From contig CANQKJ010000052.1 of NCBI GenBank assembly GCA_947624465.1, forward strand, positions 1 through 10,645: 10,645 nt of DNA, given 5' to 3'. The notes beneath the pieces were generated by a model, which saw only the letters and a program-made list of their open reading frames with translations, did not search any database and was not told where the DNA came from. Both the position numbers and the translations under genes were made by a program. Below, one piece after another: positions 1 through 6,749 of the stretch. Position 1 is the stretch's first letter. Each line of letters opens with the position of its first letter. The stretch comes from an uncultured Oscillospiraceae bacterium. GTDB lineage: Bacteria > Bacillota > Clostridia > Oscillospirales > Oscillospiraceae.

Positions 1-584
1 CACAGGGTGATGTCCAGGGCGTGGGTGCCGATGTCGATGAGGGGGCCGCCGCCCTGGAGGGCCTTGTTGGGGAACACACCCCAGGTGGGGACGGCGCGGC
101 GGCGCACCGCGTGGGCCTTGCCGTAGTACACGTCGCCCAGGTCGCCGGCGTCGCAGGCCTTTTTCAGGTTCTGGACCTCCGGGCGGAACCGGTTCTGGTA
201 GCCGATGGTGAACTTCTTGCCGCTCTTCTTCCAGGCGTCGATCATCTTCTGCGCGTCGGCGGAGCAGTGGGCCATGGGCTTTTCGCACATGACGTGCTTG
301 CCGGCCTCAAAGGCGGCCACGGTGATGGGGCAGTGGGCCACGTTGGGGGTGAGGACGTGGACCACGTCGATGTCCTTGTCCGCCAGCAGCTCGTTGTAGT
401 CGGTATAGACCTTGGCGTCCGCCGTGCCGTACTCCTTGCACAGCTTGACGGCCCGCTCCTCGATGATGTCGCAGAAGGCCACCACGTCGCACTTGTCGCT
501 CTGGCTCTTGAGGGCGGGGAGGTGCTTGTTGTTGGCGATGCCGCCGCAGCCGATGATGCCCACCTGCAGTTTTCCGTTCTTCAT
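1..584 (-). CDS. Gfo/Idh/MocA family NAD(P)-dependent oxidoreductase, C-terminus cut off by window edge
   Basis: The reading frame starts at the ATG at 584 after a strong AAGGAGGAAA ribosome binding site, and 194 codons are visible before the window edge. The N-terminus carries a Rossmann dinucleotide-binding motif, GCGGIA (residues 12-17). The EKP motif at 101-103 holds the family's catalytic lysine (K102), and GGGPLIDIGTHALD at 178-191 supplies the usual Asp (D184) and His (H188). Members of this family oxidise or reduce sugar hydroxyls with NAD(P). The gene is third in an operon, 26 bp after the TIM-barrel gene, downstream of two putative C-glycoside deglycosidase subunit genes. By analogy with DgpA of the puerarin pathway it may oxidise C3 of the glycosyl group to a ketone, making the substrate for C-C cleavage. 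It could instead act on the released sugar (inositol- or glucose-dehydrogenase-like). The family call is firm; the exact substrate is inferred from context only. Confidence 0.93.
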   Translation of the reverse strand, partial: MKNGKLQVGIIGCGGIANNKHLPALKSQSDKCDVVAFCDIIEERAVKLCKEYGTADAKVYTDYNELLADKDIDVVHVLTPNVAHCPITVAAFEAGKHVMCEKPMAHCSADAQKMIDAWKKSGKKFTIGYQNRFRPEVQNLKKACDAGDLGDVYYGKAHAVRRRAVPTWGVFPNKALQGGGPLIDIGTHALDITL

Positions 585-610
585 TGTCGTTTCCTCCTTG
601 TTATGTACCG

Positions 611-1573
611 TTAAGCGTTCAGATTCTTGTTCATCAGGGCCACGAAGTGCCGGAGCTGCTCCTCGGAGTCGATGGTCTCGTCGAAGTGGTGGCCCTCGTA
701 CTCGCTGGCGATGTAGCCCTTGTAGCCCAGCCGCTTGACCTCGGCGATGATCTCCTCAAAGGGGATGCAGGGGTCGTGGTCGTCGTTGTCCAGGTAGTAG
801 AACTTGCCGTGCATATAGAAGGCGCAGTCGATCATGTCCTTCCACTGCTCCATCTTGGCGGGGGCGGAGAACTTGCCGAACATCTCCTCTGCGGTGTGCT
901 TCTCGATGTCGTTGAAGTCGCCCTTTTCCACCACGCTGTAATCCGCGTGATTGCGGTGCAGCTCCACGATCTCCGCCAGCTTCTCAGGCCGGCAGCCGAA
1001 GGAGACCGCCTGGTCCAGATACAGCTTGTGAGGCATGGTCTGGAAGATGGAGAAGTCGGGCACGAAGCCCAGCCAGCCCTTGCCCTCGCCCTTCATGATT
1101 TCGAAATACTCCTTCCACACGGGGACCTCGGGGTGGTGGGGGTGGTGCATCTCGATGGTCAGCTTGACGCCCAGCTCCTTGCAGAAGGGGATCATCTGCC
1201 GGAAGATCTTGGGGGAGATGGCGTGCTGGGTGCGGACCATGGGGAAGCCCGCCTTCTTGGCGTAGATCAGGTCGTTGACGGTGAACTGGATGATCTCCTC
1301 CTCGGTCAAATCCCGGTCGGAGCGGATGCCCATGTCGATGTAGGCGCTCCAGCACACGGGCTCCAGCTCGTACTTGGCCAGAAGCGCCTTGCACTCCGCC
1401 AGCCACTCGTCAGAGGGATAGGGGTACTCGGGGACCATCTGGGCGGCCACGATCTCCACGCCCTGGTAGCCCATGTCGTGGGCCTTCTTCAAAATGCCCT
1501 CAAAGTCCAGCTTCTCGTGGATGAACTCGGTGGAAAAGCTGTAGAGGGAGATGCCGATCTTGATGTCGCTCAT
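611..1573 (-). CDS. Xylose-isomerase-like TIM-barrel protein, candidate C-glycoside deglycosidase alpha subunit
   Basis: This 320-residue cytoplasmic protein starts at ATG 1573, with GAAAGGA about 11 nt upstream. It opens with IGISLYSFS, typical of the first strand of the sugar phosphate isomerase/epimerase (AP endonuclease 2-like) TIM barrel. Likely divalent-metal ligands are E141 (in LTIEMHH), D173 (in FVPDFS), H255 (in YMHGKF) and E291 (in ASEYEGH). H143 or H144, two or three residues after the first ligand, is a candidate general base. Characterised C-glycoside deglycosidase alpha subunits have this fold, a metal of this kind and an essential histidine, and they pair with a small beta subunit. 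A beta-like gene lies 18 bp upstream here and a Gfo/Idh/MocA oxidoreductase 26 bp downstream. The fold call is firm. The alpha-subunit call rests on the gene pairing and metal-site pattern, and a plain sugar epimerase remains possible. Confidence 0.9.
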   Translation of the reverse strand: MSDIKIGISLYSFSTEFIHEKLDFEGILKKAHDMGYQGVEIVAAQMVPEYPYPSDEWLAECKALLAKYELEPVCWSAYIDMGIRSDRDLTEEEIIQFTVNDLIYAKKAGFPMVRTQHAISPKIFRQMIPFCKELGVKLTIEMHHPHHPEVPVWKEYFEIMKGEGKGWLGFVPDFSIFQTMPHKLYLDQAVSFGCRPEKLAEIVELHRNHADYSVVEKGDFNDIEKHTAEEMFGKFSAPAKMEQWKDMIDCAFYMHGKFYYLDNDDHDPCIPFEEIIAEVKRLGYKGYIASEYEGHHFDETIDSEEQLRHFVALMNKNLNA

Positions 1574-1591
1574 TGTAATTACCGTCCTTTC

Positions 1592-2008
1592 TCAAACCGC
1601 TTTCCGGGTCTCGGTCACGTCGCTGTCCAGGGTGAGATACTGGCCGAAGTAGCCGGTATAGGGCACCCGGTGCCTCATGTACACGTTCACGGTGTGCTCG
1701 CCGGGGGCGATGCCGCCGTCCTGCCGCACGAAGATGACGGCGGGGGTGCGGACGAACCAGTACTCCTTGAAGCACTCGGGCAGCTCAGAGAGCAGGAAGT
1801 CCTTGCCGTTGAGCCGGAAAGTGACCAGGCCGGCGGGCACATCCCTGCCGTCCACCTTGAAGGAGAGGGCCTCGATGCAGCTCAGGAAGGCGCCCCGATA
1901 GGACGGATACTTGATCTTGAACTGGTAGCCGATGGTCACGCCGCCCACCGTCACGTTCTCGATATCGTCCTTACAGATCAGGATCTTGTTATACGCTTGA
2001 AAGTCCAT
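1592..2008 (-). CDS. Small beta-sandwich-type protein, C-glycoside deglycosidase beta subunit-like (formerly DUF6379)
   Basis: This 138-residue protein starts at ATG 2008, five bases after a GGAGGG ribosome binding site. It has no signal peptide or membrane segment. It is rich in alternating hydrophobic residues (for example VTVGGVTIGYQFKI near residues 19-32) and ends with an aromatic stretch, VPYTGYFGQYLTLDS (about 115-129), consistent with an all-beta fold. Length, sequence character and position directly before a TIM-barrel gene match the small beta subunit of C-glycoside deglycosidases (the DfgAB, DgpBC and CarBC enzymes), which helps form the active site and stabilises the complex. It is the first gene of the minus-strand operon. 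The family was recognised from memory without an alignment, so the family is likely and the enzymatic role is an inference. Homologues also occur beside TIM-barrel genes of unknown substrate. Confidence 0.8.
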   Translation of the reverse strand: MDFQAYNKILICKDDIENVTVGGVTIGYQFKIKYPSYRGAFLSCIEALSFKVDGRDVPAGLVTFRLNGKDFLLSELPECFKEYWFVRTPAVIFVRQDGGIAPGEHTVNVYMRHRVPYTGYFGQYLTLDSDVTETRKAV

Positions 2009-2046
2009 AATATCCCTCCGTCACGGCGCGGTGCGCCGGTATTGTG

Positions 2047-2134
2047 ACTCAAGGATATCATTCGTTCCGCCGGACAGCACCCGAATTCATGACAGTTTTC
2101 CACTCAAAAAATATCCAACTTTCGTTTCGCCGGA
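2047..2134 (-). promoter_or_regulatory. Control region of the deglycosidase-like operon with a direct repeat and putative extended -10
   Basis: Two copies of TTCGTTYCGCCGGA (2061-2074 and 2121-2134) agree at 13 of 14 bases and lie exactly 60 bp apart in the same orientation. Each is preceded by ACTCAA (2047 and 2102) and an ATATC element (2055 and 2111) with different short spacers, so the whole repeat unit is about 28-33 bp. AraC-type regulators commonly bind direct repeats, and one is encoded just upstream. On the minus strand TGATATCCT (2052-2060) could be an extended -10, but no good -35 is visible, which would fit an activator-dependent promoter. The repeat is directly seen; its role as operator and the promoter call are inferred. 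Confidence 0.45.
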
Positions 2135-2201
2135 GAAAAGGCGGAAAAACCGTGCAAAAATCCACCCTGATTTTTTGTTCTGCTCCCGGTCAAAAGCCGA
2201 G

Positions 2202-2244
2202 AAAAGCCGTCCGGAGGGCCTAATGGCCCTCCGGACGGCTTTTT
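2202..2244. terminator. Bidirectional Rho-independent terminator after the AraC/GH39-like gene
   Basis: A perfect 19-bp stem (2202-2220 with 2225-2243) closes a TAAT loop. It is GC-rich in the middle, with A-runs on one side and T-runs on the other, so both strands read as stem plus U-tract. It begins 16 bp past the stop codon of the regulator gene on the minus strand and lies about 190 bp upstream of the deglycosidase-like operon. The two minus-strand units are therefore probably transcribed separately. Confidence 0.93.
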
Positions 2245-2259
2245 CGCGTGGTCCCGCGG

Positions 2260-4689
2260 TCACAGCTCCCGGATGATGATGAGGAATTTCACCTCGTGGG
2301 GGAGCATCTGTATGGTCAGTTCCAGCCGGCCGTCCTCGCACTCCTGGTAGCGCACCGCCCGGTGGGGGTGGACGATGTCCCGCAGGTAGCGGATGTCGTG
2401 GGGCTGGAGGTCGTCGATGATGCCGTAGCGGAGCCACTCGTCGAACAAGCTGCCCGACTCCCGGTTGAGGGTGGTGGTGATGACCTTGTACCGGCCGGGC
2501 TGGAGGCCCCCAAGGTTCACCGTGATGTCCCGGGTGGCGGCGTCCCCAAAGACGGTGTAGGCGTTGTCGTAGGTGACCCCCTCGCCGCTGGACAGGCAGT
2601 AGACGTTGGTAAAGTGGGCGTAGTTATACAGAACGATGTTATAGGTATTGATAGCGTTGGTGGTGAGGAGCATACTGCCCGTCTTCTCCACCAGCAGGGT
2701 GTTGATGGAGCTGAGCCGCTTCAGGGTGGTGAACCCCGGCTTTTTCAGCCCGTCCTTGGACAGGATGCCGGTGCCGCCGAAGAGGATGCGGGGGGTGTCT
2801 ACATACTCGGTGTCCACGTCGGATAGCTGCCAGTAGCCGATCACGTCCACCAGGCCGATGAGGTCGATGGTGTTCTTGGCGATGAAGGTGGCCTGATAGC
2901 AGCTGTCGTTGACGTGGTTGCGGGTGCGCACGTCGGGGCCGAAGGCGGTGACCCAGATGGGCAGCCCGGTCATCCCCGCCCGGTCCAGAATGTCCCGGAT
3001 CTCCTGCACGCAGTCCCGCACATAGTTGGGGTTGGGGGAGAACACGAAGTGAAAGGTGCCGTCCTCCAGGACGGTGCGGACGTGGGGCACCGCGCACAGG
3101 GAGAAGAAGTCGAAGGAGATCCCCTCCTTCTGGAGCAGGGCGAGGATCTTCTCCAGAAAGTCGGGCTCCATAGCGATGTTGTGGTCCGGGCCGCCCAGCA
3201 GCATATTGGGCAGCCACTCCTTGATCATGGTCCGCACCGTCTTGAACCGGCGAACATAGTCCTCGGGCCGCTCCAGCAGAGTGAGCATGGCGTCGTGCAG
3301 CACGCCGATCTCCACCCCCCAGCGCTCCACCTCGTTGGCGCCGAAGGTGTTGACGCAGTGGCGCAGCAGCGCGGACACCTTATTGATGAAGGCCCGGTCG
3401 GAGGCCTGGGTCTGGGGCTTGCCGCCCCGGTAGATGACCTTGGTCTCGGACAGCAGGATGTAGTCCCCCTTCAGGGACAGGTCCAGGAAGGGGATCATCT
3501 TCAGGCCCAGGAGCAGCTCGATGGTGCGGTCGAAGTAGGAGAAGTTGTAGTTGCCGTCGGACATCCTGGGGATGGACTCGTCGGTGAGGACGCTCTCCAG
3601 CCGGGCGTACTGGAAGCCGATCTCGTCCTGGACCAGCCGGAGCTGGTTTTCCACGCCCACGTTGGCCAGACTCTGGATGGTGCCCACGTTGATCATGGCC
3701 TTCCAGATGGGCCGGATGGGCTGGAAGCGGCTCACGTCCTCCACCTTATATTCCACCTGGTCGGGGAAGCGGTAGATGCCCATGGACTTGGGAGGCTCGG
3801 CGCCGGCCAGGATCTGCAGGTTGGTGCGCACGCTGCCGTACTCCACCACCTCGAAGGGGGAGGTCTCCGCCGCCTCGGGCGGCTCCTCCGCCAGGGAGCG
3901 GCGCAGCTCGTTGGGGGCCATGTTGAACTCCTTGCGGATGGCGGTGTTCAGGGCGCTGACATTGGGGAAGCCGTTGTTGTAGGCGATGGCGGTGATGGTC
4001 TGCTCGGTGCGGCGCATATCCTCCACCGCGTGGCGCAGGCGCACCTCTTGGAGGTATGCCTTGAAGTTCTTGCCCGTCATCTTTTTGAACAGGCGGGACA
4101 GGTAGGAGGGGGACAGATAGGCCAGCTGGGCCAGATCCTCCAGCTGGAGTTCGTGCATATAGTTGCTCTCTATGTAGGAGATGATCTGCCTTCCCCGCTT
4201 CTCGTTGGACACGCCGCCGGCCACGTCCGCCTCCGAGGCCACATAGTGGGTGGTGTTCAGATAGTACAGCAGGGAGTAGCACAGCTCCAGCTGCCGCAGA
4301 TCCCCGCTGTCCCCCGCCTCAAAGTAGTTCAGCGCCAGGTGTGAGAGCATCTGCCGGAGCATGGAGTAGTCCCGCTCGCCGTCCTCCGCCGAGTTGCACA
4401 CCAGCGTCCCCATGCCCCGGGCGGCCTTGCCCTGGGCGAAGAAGTCGTAGTCCATGCGGATGGTCATGAGCAGATTGCTGCCGTGGCCGGTGACGGTGTA
4501 GGGGGTGTCCGCCTCCACCAGCATGATGCCGTTGTTGTTCAGATAGCAGGCGTGGCCGTCCACCTCCACCTGCACCTCTCCGTTGAGGATGAACAGGAAG
4601 CAGGCGTTGTGCCAGATGCGGCGGTAGCTGCCCTGGACGGACAGCACGCTGATGTCCGCTATGGGCGGATTGCTGGTTTGATAGGGCAT
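2260..4689 (-). CDS. AraC-family regulator with cupin-like N-terminus and catalytically degenerate GH39-like C-terminal domain
   Basis: This 809-residue protein starts at ATG 4689 after an AAAGGAGG ribosome binding site. Residues 1-100 look like an AraC-type cupin sensor (FLFILNGEVQVEVDG, near 31-45). Residues about 165-265 form the AraC DNA-binding domain with two helix-turn-helix units: LEDLAQLAYLSPSYLSRLF (183-201) and the second around ITAIAYNNGFPNVSALN (232-248). From about 300 to the end the protein resembles glycoside hydrolase family 39 (xylosidase/iduronidase type), with a TIM barrel and a C-terminal beta domain. The acid/base Asn-Glu expected in a WxFExWNE motif is Val-Leu here (463-464, in WGVEIGVL). 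The nucleophile Glu expected in a TEW motif is Ala (582, in VTAFGPD). The GH39 part is therefore probably a ligand-binding module. The protein likely controls the operons on both sides and its own promoter. AraC/GH39 fusions are known in Firmicutes; the ligand here is unknown. Confidence 0.92.
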   Translation of the reverse strand: MPYQTSNPPIADISVLSVQGSYRRIWHNACFLFILNGEVQVEVDGHACYLNNNGIMLVEADTPYTVTGHGSNLLMTIRMDYDFFAQGKAARGMGTLVCNSAEDGERDYSMLRQMLSHLALNYFEAGDSGDLRQLELCYSLLYYLNTTHYVASEADVAGGVSNEKRGRQIISYIESNYMHELQLEDLAQLAYLSPSYLSRLFKKMTGKNFKAYLQEVRLRHAVEDMRRTEQTITAIAYNNGFPNVSALNTAIRKEFNMAPNELRRSLAEEPPEAAETSPFEVVEYGSVRTNLQILAGAEPPKSMGIYRFPDQVEYKVEDVSRFQPIRPIWKAMINVGTIQSLANVGVENQLRLVQDEIGFQYARLESVLTDESIPRMSDGNYNFSYFDRTIELLLGLKMIPFLDLSLKGDYILLSETKVIYRGGKPQTQASDRAFINKVSALLRHCVNTFGANEVERWGVEIGVLHDAMLTLLERPEDYVRRFKTVRTMIKEWLPNMLLGGPDHNIAMEPDFLEKILALLQKEGISFDFFSLCAVPHVRTVLEDGTFHFVFSPNPNYVRDCVQEIRDILDRAGMTGLPIWVTAFGPDVRTRNHVNDSCYQATFIAKNTIDLIGLVDVIGYWQLSDVDTEYVDTPRILFGGTGILSKDGLKKPGFTTLKRLSSINTLLVEKTGSMLLTTNAINTYNIVLYNYAHFTNVYCLSSGEGVTYDNAYTVFGDAATRDITVNLGGLQPGRYKVITTTLNRESGSLFDEWLRYGIIDDLQPHDIRYLRDIVHPHRAVRYQECEDGRLELTIQMLPHEVKFLIIIREL

Positions 4690-4721
4690 CCGGGTCCCCT
4701 CCTTTTGTTGACCTTGATGAT

Positions 4722-4750
4722 ATTATAAACAGCGATAGTCAAAAAATCAA
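4722..4750 (-). promoter_or_regulatory. Sigma-A promoter of the AraC/GH39-like regulator gene
   Basis: Read on the minus strand, TTGATT (4750-4745) is followed after exactly 17 bp by a consensus TATAAT (4727-4722). The start codon lies about 33 bp beyond the -10. The -35 matches TTGACA at 4 of 6 positions. The -35 and spacer lie inside a long inverted repeat, so access to this promoter is probably controlled. Confidence 0.75.
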
Positions 4751-4769
4751 CATCGATTTTTTGACTATC
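4734..4769. repeat. Perfect 15-bp inverted repeat, candidate operator overlapping the regulator promoter
   Basis: Arms at 4734-4748 (GATAGTCAAAAAATC) and 4755-4769 are exact reverse complements, separated by AACATC. The dyad covers the -35 and most of the spacer of the regulator's promoter, a typical place for autorepression. It lies upstream of the likely transcription start, so an RNA hairpin role in that mRNA is unlikely. Each arm contains AGTCAAAAAAT, which is one base different from ACTCAAAAAAT at 2102-2112 in the deglycosidase-like operon's control region. The palindrome is directly seen; the binding protein is inferred. Confidence 0.8.
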
Positions 4770-4820
4770 TGTCCCTTTCGATGGGAGGTTTTGGAGAGAC
4801 TTCCTGGAAAACTCAAATAA

Positions 4821-4848
4821 TTGGCCCGAAATCCCGCAATAATTTAAT
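4821..4848 (+). promoter_or_regulatory. Putative promoter of the hydrolase-transporter operon
   Basis: TTGGCC (4821-4826) and TTTAAT (4843-4848) are spaced by 16 bp and match the sigma-A consensus at 4 of 6 and 5 of 6 positions. ACTCAAATAAT (4811-4821), a near copy of the motif in the other two control regions, abuts the -35 as an activator site would. The predicted 5' leader would be about 100 nt. No better plus-strand candidate was seen in 4770-4955. Confidence 0.45.
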
Positions 4849-4886
4849 AGAAAGTTTGCCCTCAAAGGCTTAAAGTGGTGGCAACA

Positions 4887-4922
4887 GGGGAAATCCCCCC
4901 CGGCGGAGCTTCCGGCTCCGCC
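4887..4922 (+). other. Two small hairpins in the 5' leader of the hydrolase gene
   Basis: GGGG-AAAT-CCCC (4887-4898) is followed by a perfect 8-bp stem, GGCGGAGC/GCTCCGCC (4902-4909 and 4915-4922), with a TTCCG loop. The second stem ends 18 bp before the GGAGGG ribosome binding site. No U-tract follows, so it is not a standard terminator. It may stabilise the transcript or affect initiation; no function is shown. Confidence 0.5.
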
Positions 4923-4955
4923 CGGAACGGTATTTCAACAGGAGGGCTGTCAAAC

Positions 4956-6710
4956 ATGATCCCCGAAAAGTATCTGAACGACCCCAAGTACAAGATCGTC
5001 CCCACCCAGTTCGGCGACGAGACCATCGACGTCATCTACCGGAAGATGCGCAAGCCCCTCTCCAGGGCCGAGCAGGATGCCCTGCCCCCCGAGGAGCGGG
5101 ATATGTTCACCTTTGTGGCTGACTTCAACCAGCGCACTTACGACGCCGCCCCCGGCATCATCTGCCACCAGGACGTGGCGGTCCCCCTGCGGGACGGCAC
5201 CACCATCTATGTGGACATCTTCCTGCCCAAGGACAGCGGCCCGGTGCCCATCATCGGCTCCTGGAGCCCCTTCGGCAAGCGCCCCGGCGACGGCTTCGCA
5301 GAGTGGCAGCTGATGGGCGTGCCGCCCCGCACCGTGTCCAAGATGGCCAAGTTCGAGTCCGCCGACCCCGGCTACTGGTGCCGACACGGCTACGGCATCG
5401 CCAACATCGACCCCAGAGGCATCGGTCACAGTGAGGGCGACGCGGTGTTCATGGGCACTCAGGAGGGCCGCGACGGCTACGACTTCGTGGAGTGGTGCGC
5501 CCAGCAGCCCTGGTGCGATGGCCGCGTGGGCCTGTTCGGCAACTCCGGCGTGGGCATGGCCCAGCTCCGCATCGCCGCCCAGGTTCCGCCCCACCTGGTG
5601 TGCATCGCCCCCTGGGAGGCCACCGGTGACCTGTACCGCGAGTCCATGCGGGAGGGCGGCATCCCCGGCTTCTACGCCGAGAGCGTCATCGGCATGGTGG
5701 CCGGCGACGGGTACATTGAGGACCCCCTGGCCATGGCCGAGGCCTATCCCCTGTTCAACGCCTACTGGGCCGACAAGGTGCCCGAGTTCTCCAAGGTCCG
5801 CATCCCCACCTACTACACCGCCTGCTGGAACCACTTCCACGACCGGGGCTCCTTCGAGGGCTTCCGGGGCATCAAGTCCCGCCTGAAGTGGATGCGGGCC
5901 CACCGGGAGTTCGAGTGGCCCGATACATACAACCACTATAACATCGAGGAGCTGCGGGCCTTCTTCGACCGCTATCTGAAGGACATCAACAACGGCTTCG
6001 AGTTCGTGCCCAAGGTCCGGGTGGAGGTCATGGACGCCTACGACTTCGACTTCCGTGTCAACCGCCCCGAGAAGGACTTCCCCCTGCCCCGCACCGAGTA
6101 CCGGAAGCTGTACCTGAACGCCGCCGACGGCTCCATGGCCCCCGACGCCCCCGCCCAGAACGCCGCCGTCTCCTTCGACGCCACCAAGGACGTGCTGAAC
6201 TTCGACTACGTGGTGCCCGAGGAGACCGAGCTCACCGGCTACATCTCCCTGCACGCCTGGGCCTCCGTCAAGGGCTTTGACGACATGGACCTGTTCTTCA
6301 CCGTGAAGAAGCTGGGCGAGGACGGCCAGGAGATCCCCATCCACGTGCTGAGCGAGCCCCATCCCGGCGCCTGGACCAAGCTCCGCCTGTCCATGCGGCA
6401 CCTGGACCCCAAGTCCAAGAGCTGGAAGCCTGAGCAGACCTTCGACCGCATCGAGAAGCTGGAGGAGGGCGTGCCGGTGGAGTTCGCCGTCACCTTCTTC
6501 CCCTACAGCCGCATCTGGCACAAGGGCGAGACCCTGCGCCTCCAGATCGCCGGCCGGTACATCCGGGACGAGGGCTGGTTCGAGCGGCTGGTCTGGGCCC
6601 CCGAGAACGGCGGCGAGCAGACCCTCCACACCGGCCCCGACTTCCCCGCCTATCTGCAGATCCCCTTCATCCCGCCCAAGTACAAGAGCTGCGGCTACGA
6701 GCTGCGCTGA
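4956..6710 (+). CDS. CocE/NonD-type alpha/beta hydrolase (X-Pro dipeptidyl-peptidase S15-like family)
   Basis: The chosen start is ATG 4956, 8-9 bp after AGGAGGG, giving 584 residues. An in-frame extension upstream to 4875 lacks a ribosome binding site and runs through leader hairpins. The N-terminal part (about 60-345) is an alpha/beta hydrolase: VPLRDGTTIYVDIFLP (76-91), GYGIANIDPRGIGHSEGD (145-162) and a nucleophile elbow, GNSGVG, with S197. H316 in AHREFEWPD is the likely catalytic His. The C-terminal part (about 375-584) is the jelly-roll domain typical of the family. The acid residue is not obvious: the usual Asp region reads CWNHFHDRG (290-298). There is no signal peptide, so it acts in the cytoplasm. 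Relatives cleave esters or amides. As first gene of the transporter operon it may trim acyl groups from imported glycosides, which is an inference. The gap to the ATPase gene is 39 bp. Confidence 0.9.
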   Translation: MIPEKYLNDPKYKIVPTQFGDETIDVIYRKMRKPLSRAEQDALPPEERDMFTFVADFNQRTYDAAPGIICHQDVAVPLRDGTTIYVDIFLPKDSGPVPIIGSWSPFGKRPGDGFAEWQLMGVPPRTVSKMAKFESADPGYWCRHGYGIANIDPRGIGHSEGDAVFMGTQEGRDGYDFVEWCAQQPWCDGRVGLFGNSGVGMAQLRIAAQVPPHLVCIAPWEATGDLYRESMREGGIPGFYAESVIGMVAGDGYIEDPLAMAEAYPLFNAYWADKVPEFSKVRIPTYYTACWNHFHDRGSFEGFRGIKSRLKWMRAHREFEWPDTYNHYNIEELRAFFDRYLKDINNGFEFVPKVRVEVMDAYDFDFRVNRPEKDFPLPRTEYRKLYLNAADGSMAPDAPAQNAAVSFDATKDVLNFDYVVPEETELTGYISLHAWASVKGFDDMDLFFTVKKLGEDGQEIPIHVLSEPHPGAWTKLRLSMRHLDPKSKSWKPEQTFDRIEKLEEGVPVEFAVTFFPYSRIWHKGETLRLQIAGRYIRDEGWFERLVWAPENGGEQTLHTGPDFPAYLQIPFIPPKYKSCGYELR

Positions 6711-6749
6711 ACCCGGGCGGCAAGACCGTGTTGAAAGGAGGCATCCCCC

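Noticed and set aside
584..2047. A 487-codon open frame on the plus strand opposite the deglycosidase-like genes
   Set aside because: It spans two gene boundaries of the well-supported minus-strand operon and has repetitive Val/Leu/Asp/His content typical of a shadow frame.
2914..4344. A 476-codon open frame on the plus strand opposite the AraC/GH39-like gene
   Set aside because: It has no ribosome binding site or recognisable domain, while the minus-strand frame has AraC and GH39 features over its full length.
4875..4955. N-terminal extension of the hydrolase to a start at 4875
   Set aside because: No ribosome binding site precedes it, and the added residues are encoded by leader hairpins. 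ATG 4956 has a good site at proper spacing.
4770..4955. Riboswitch in the leader of the hydrolase-importer operon
   Set aside because: The leader has two simple hairpins but no conserved aptamer pattern that I recognise and no terminator with a U-tract before the start codon.
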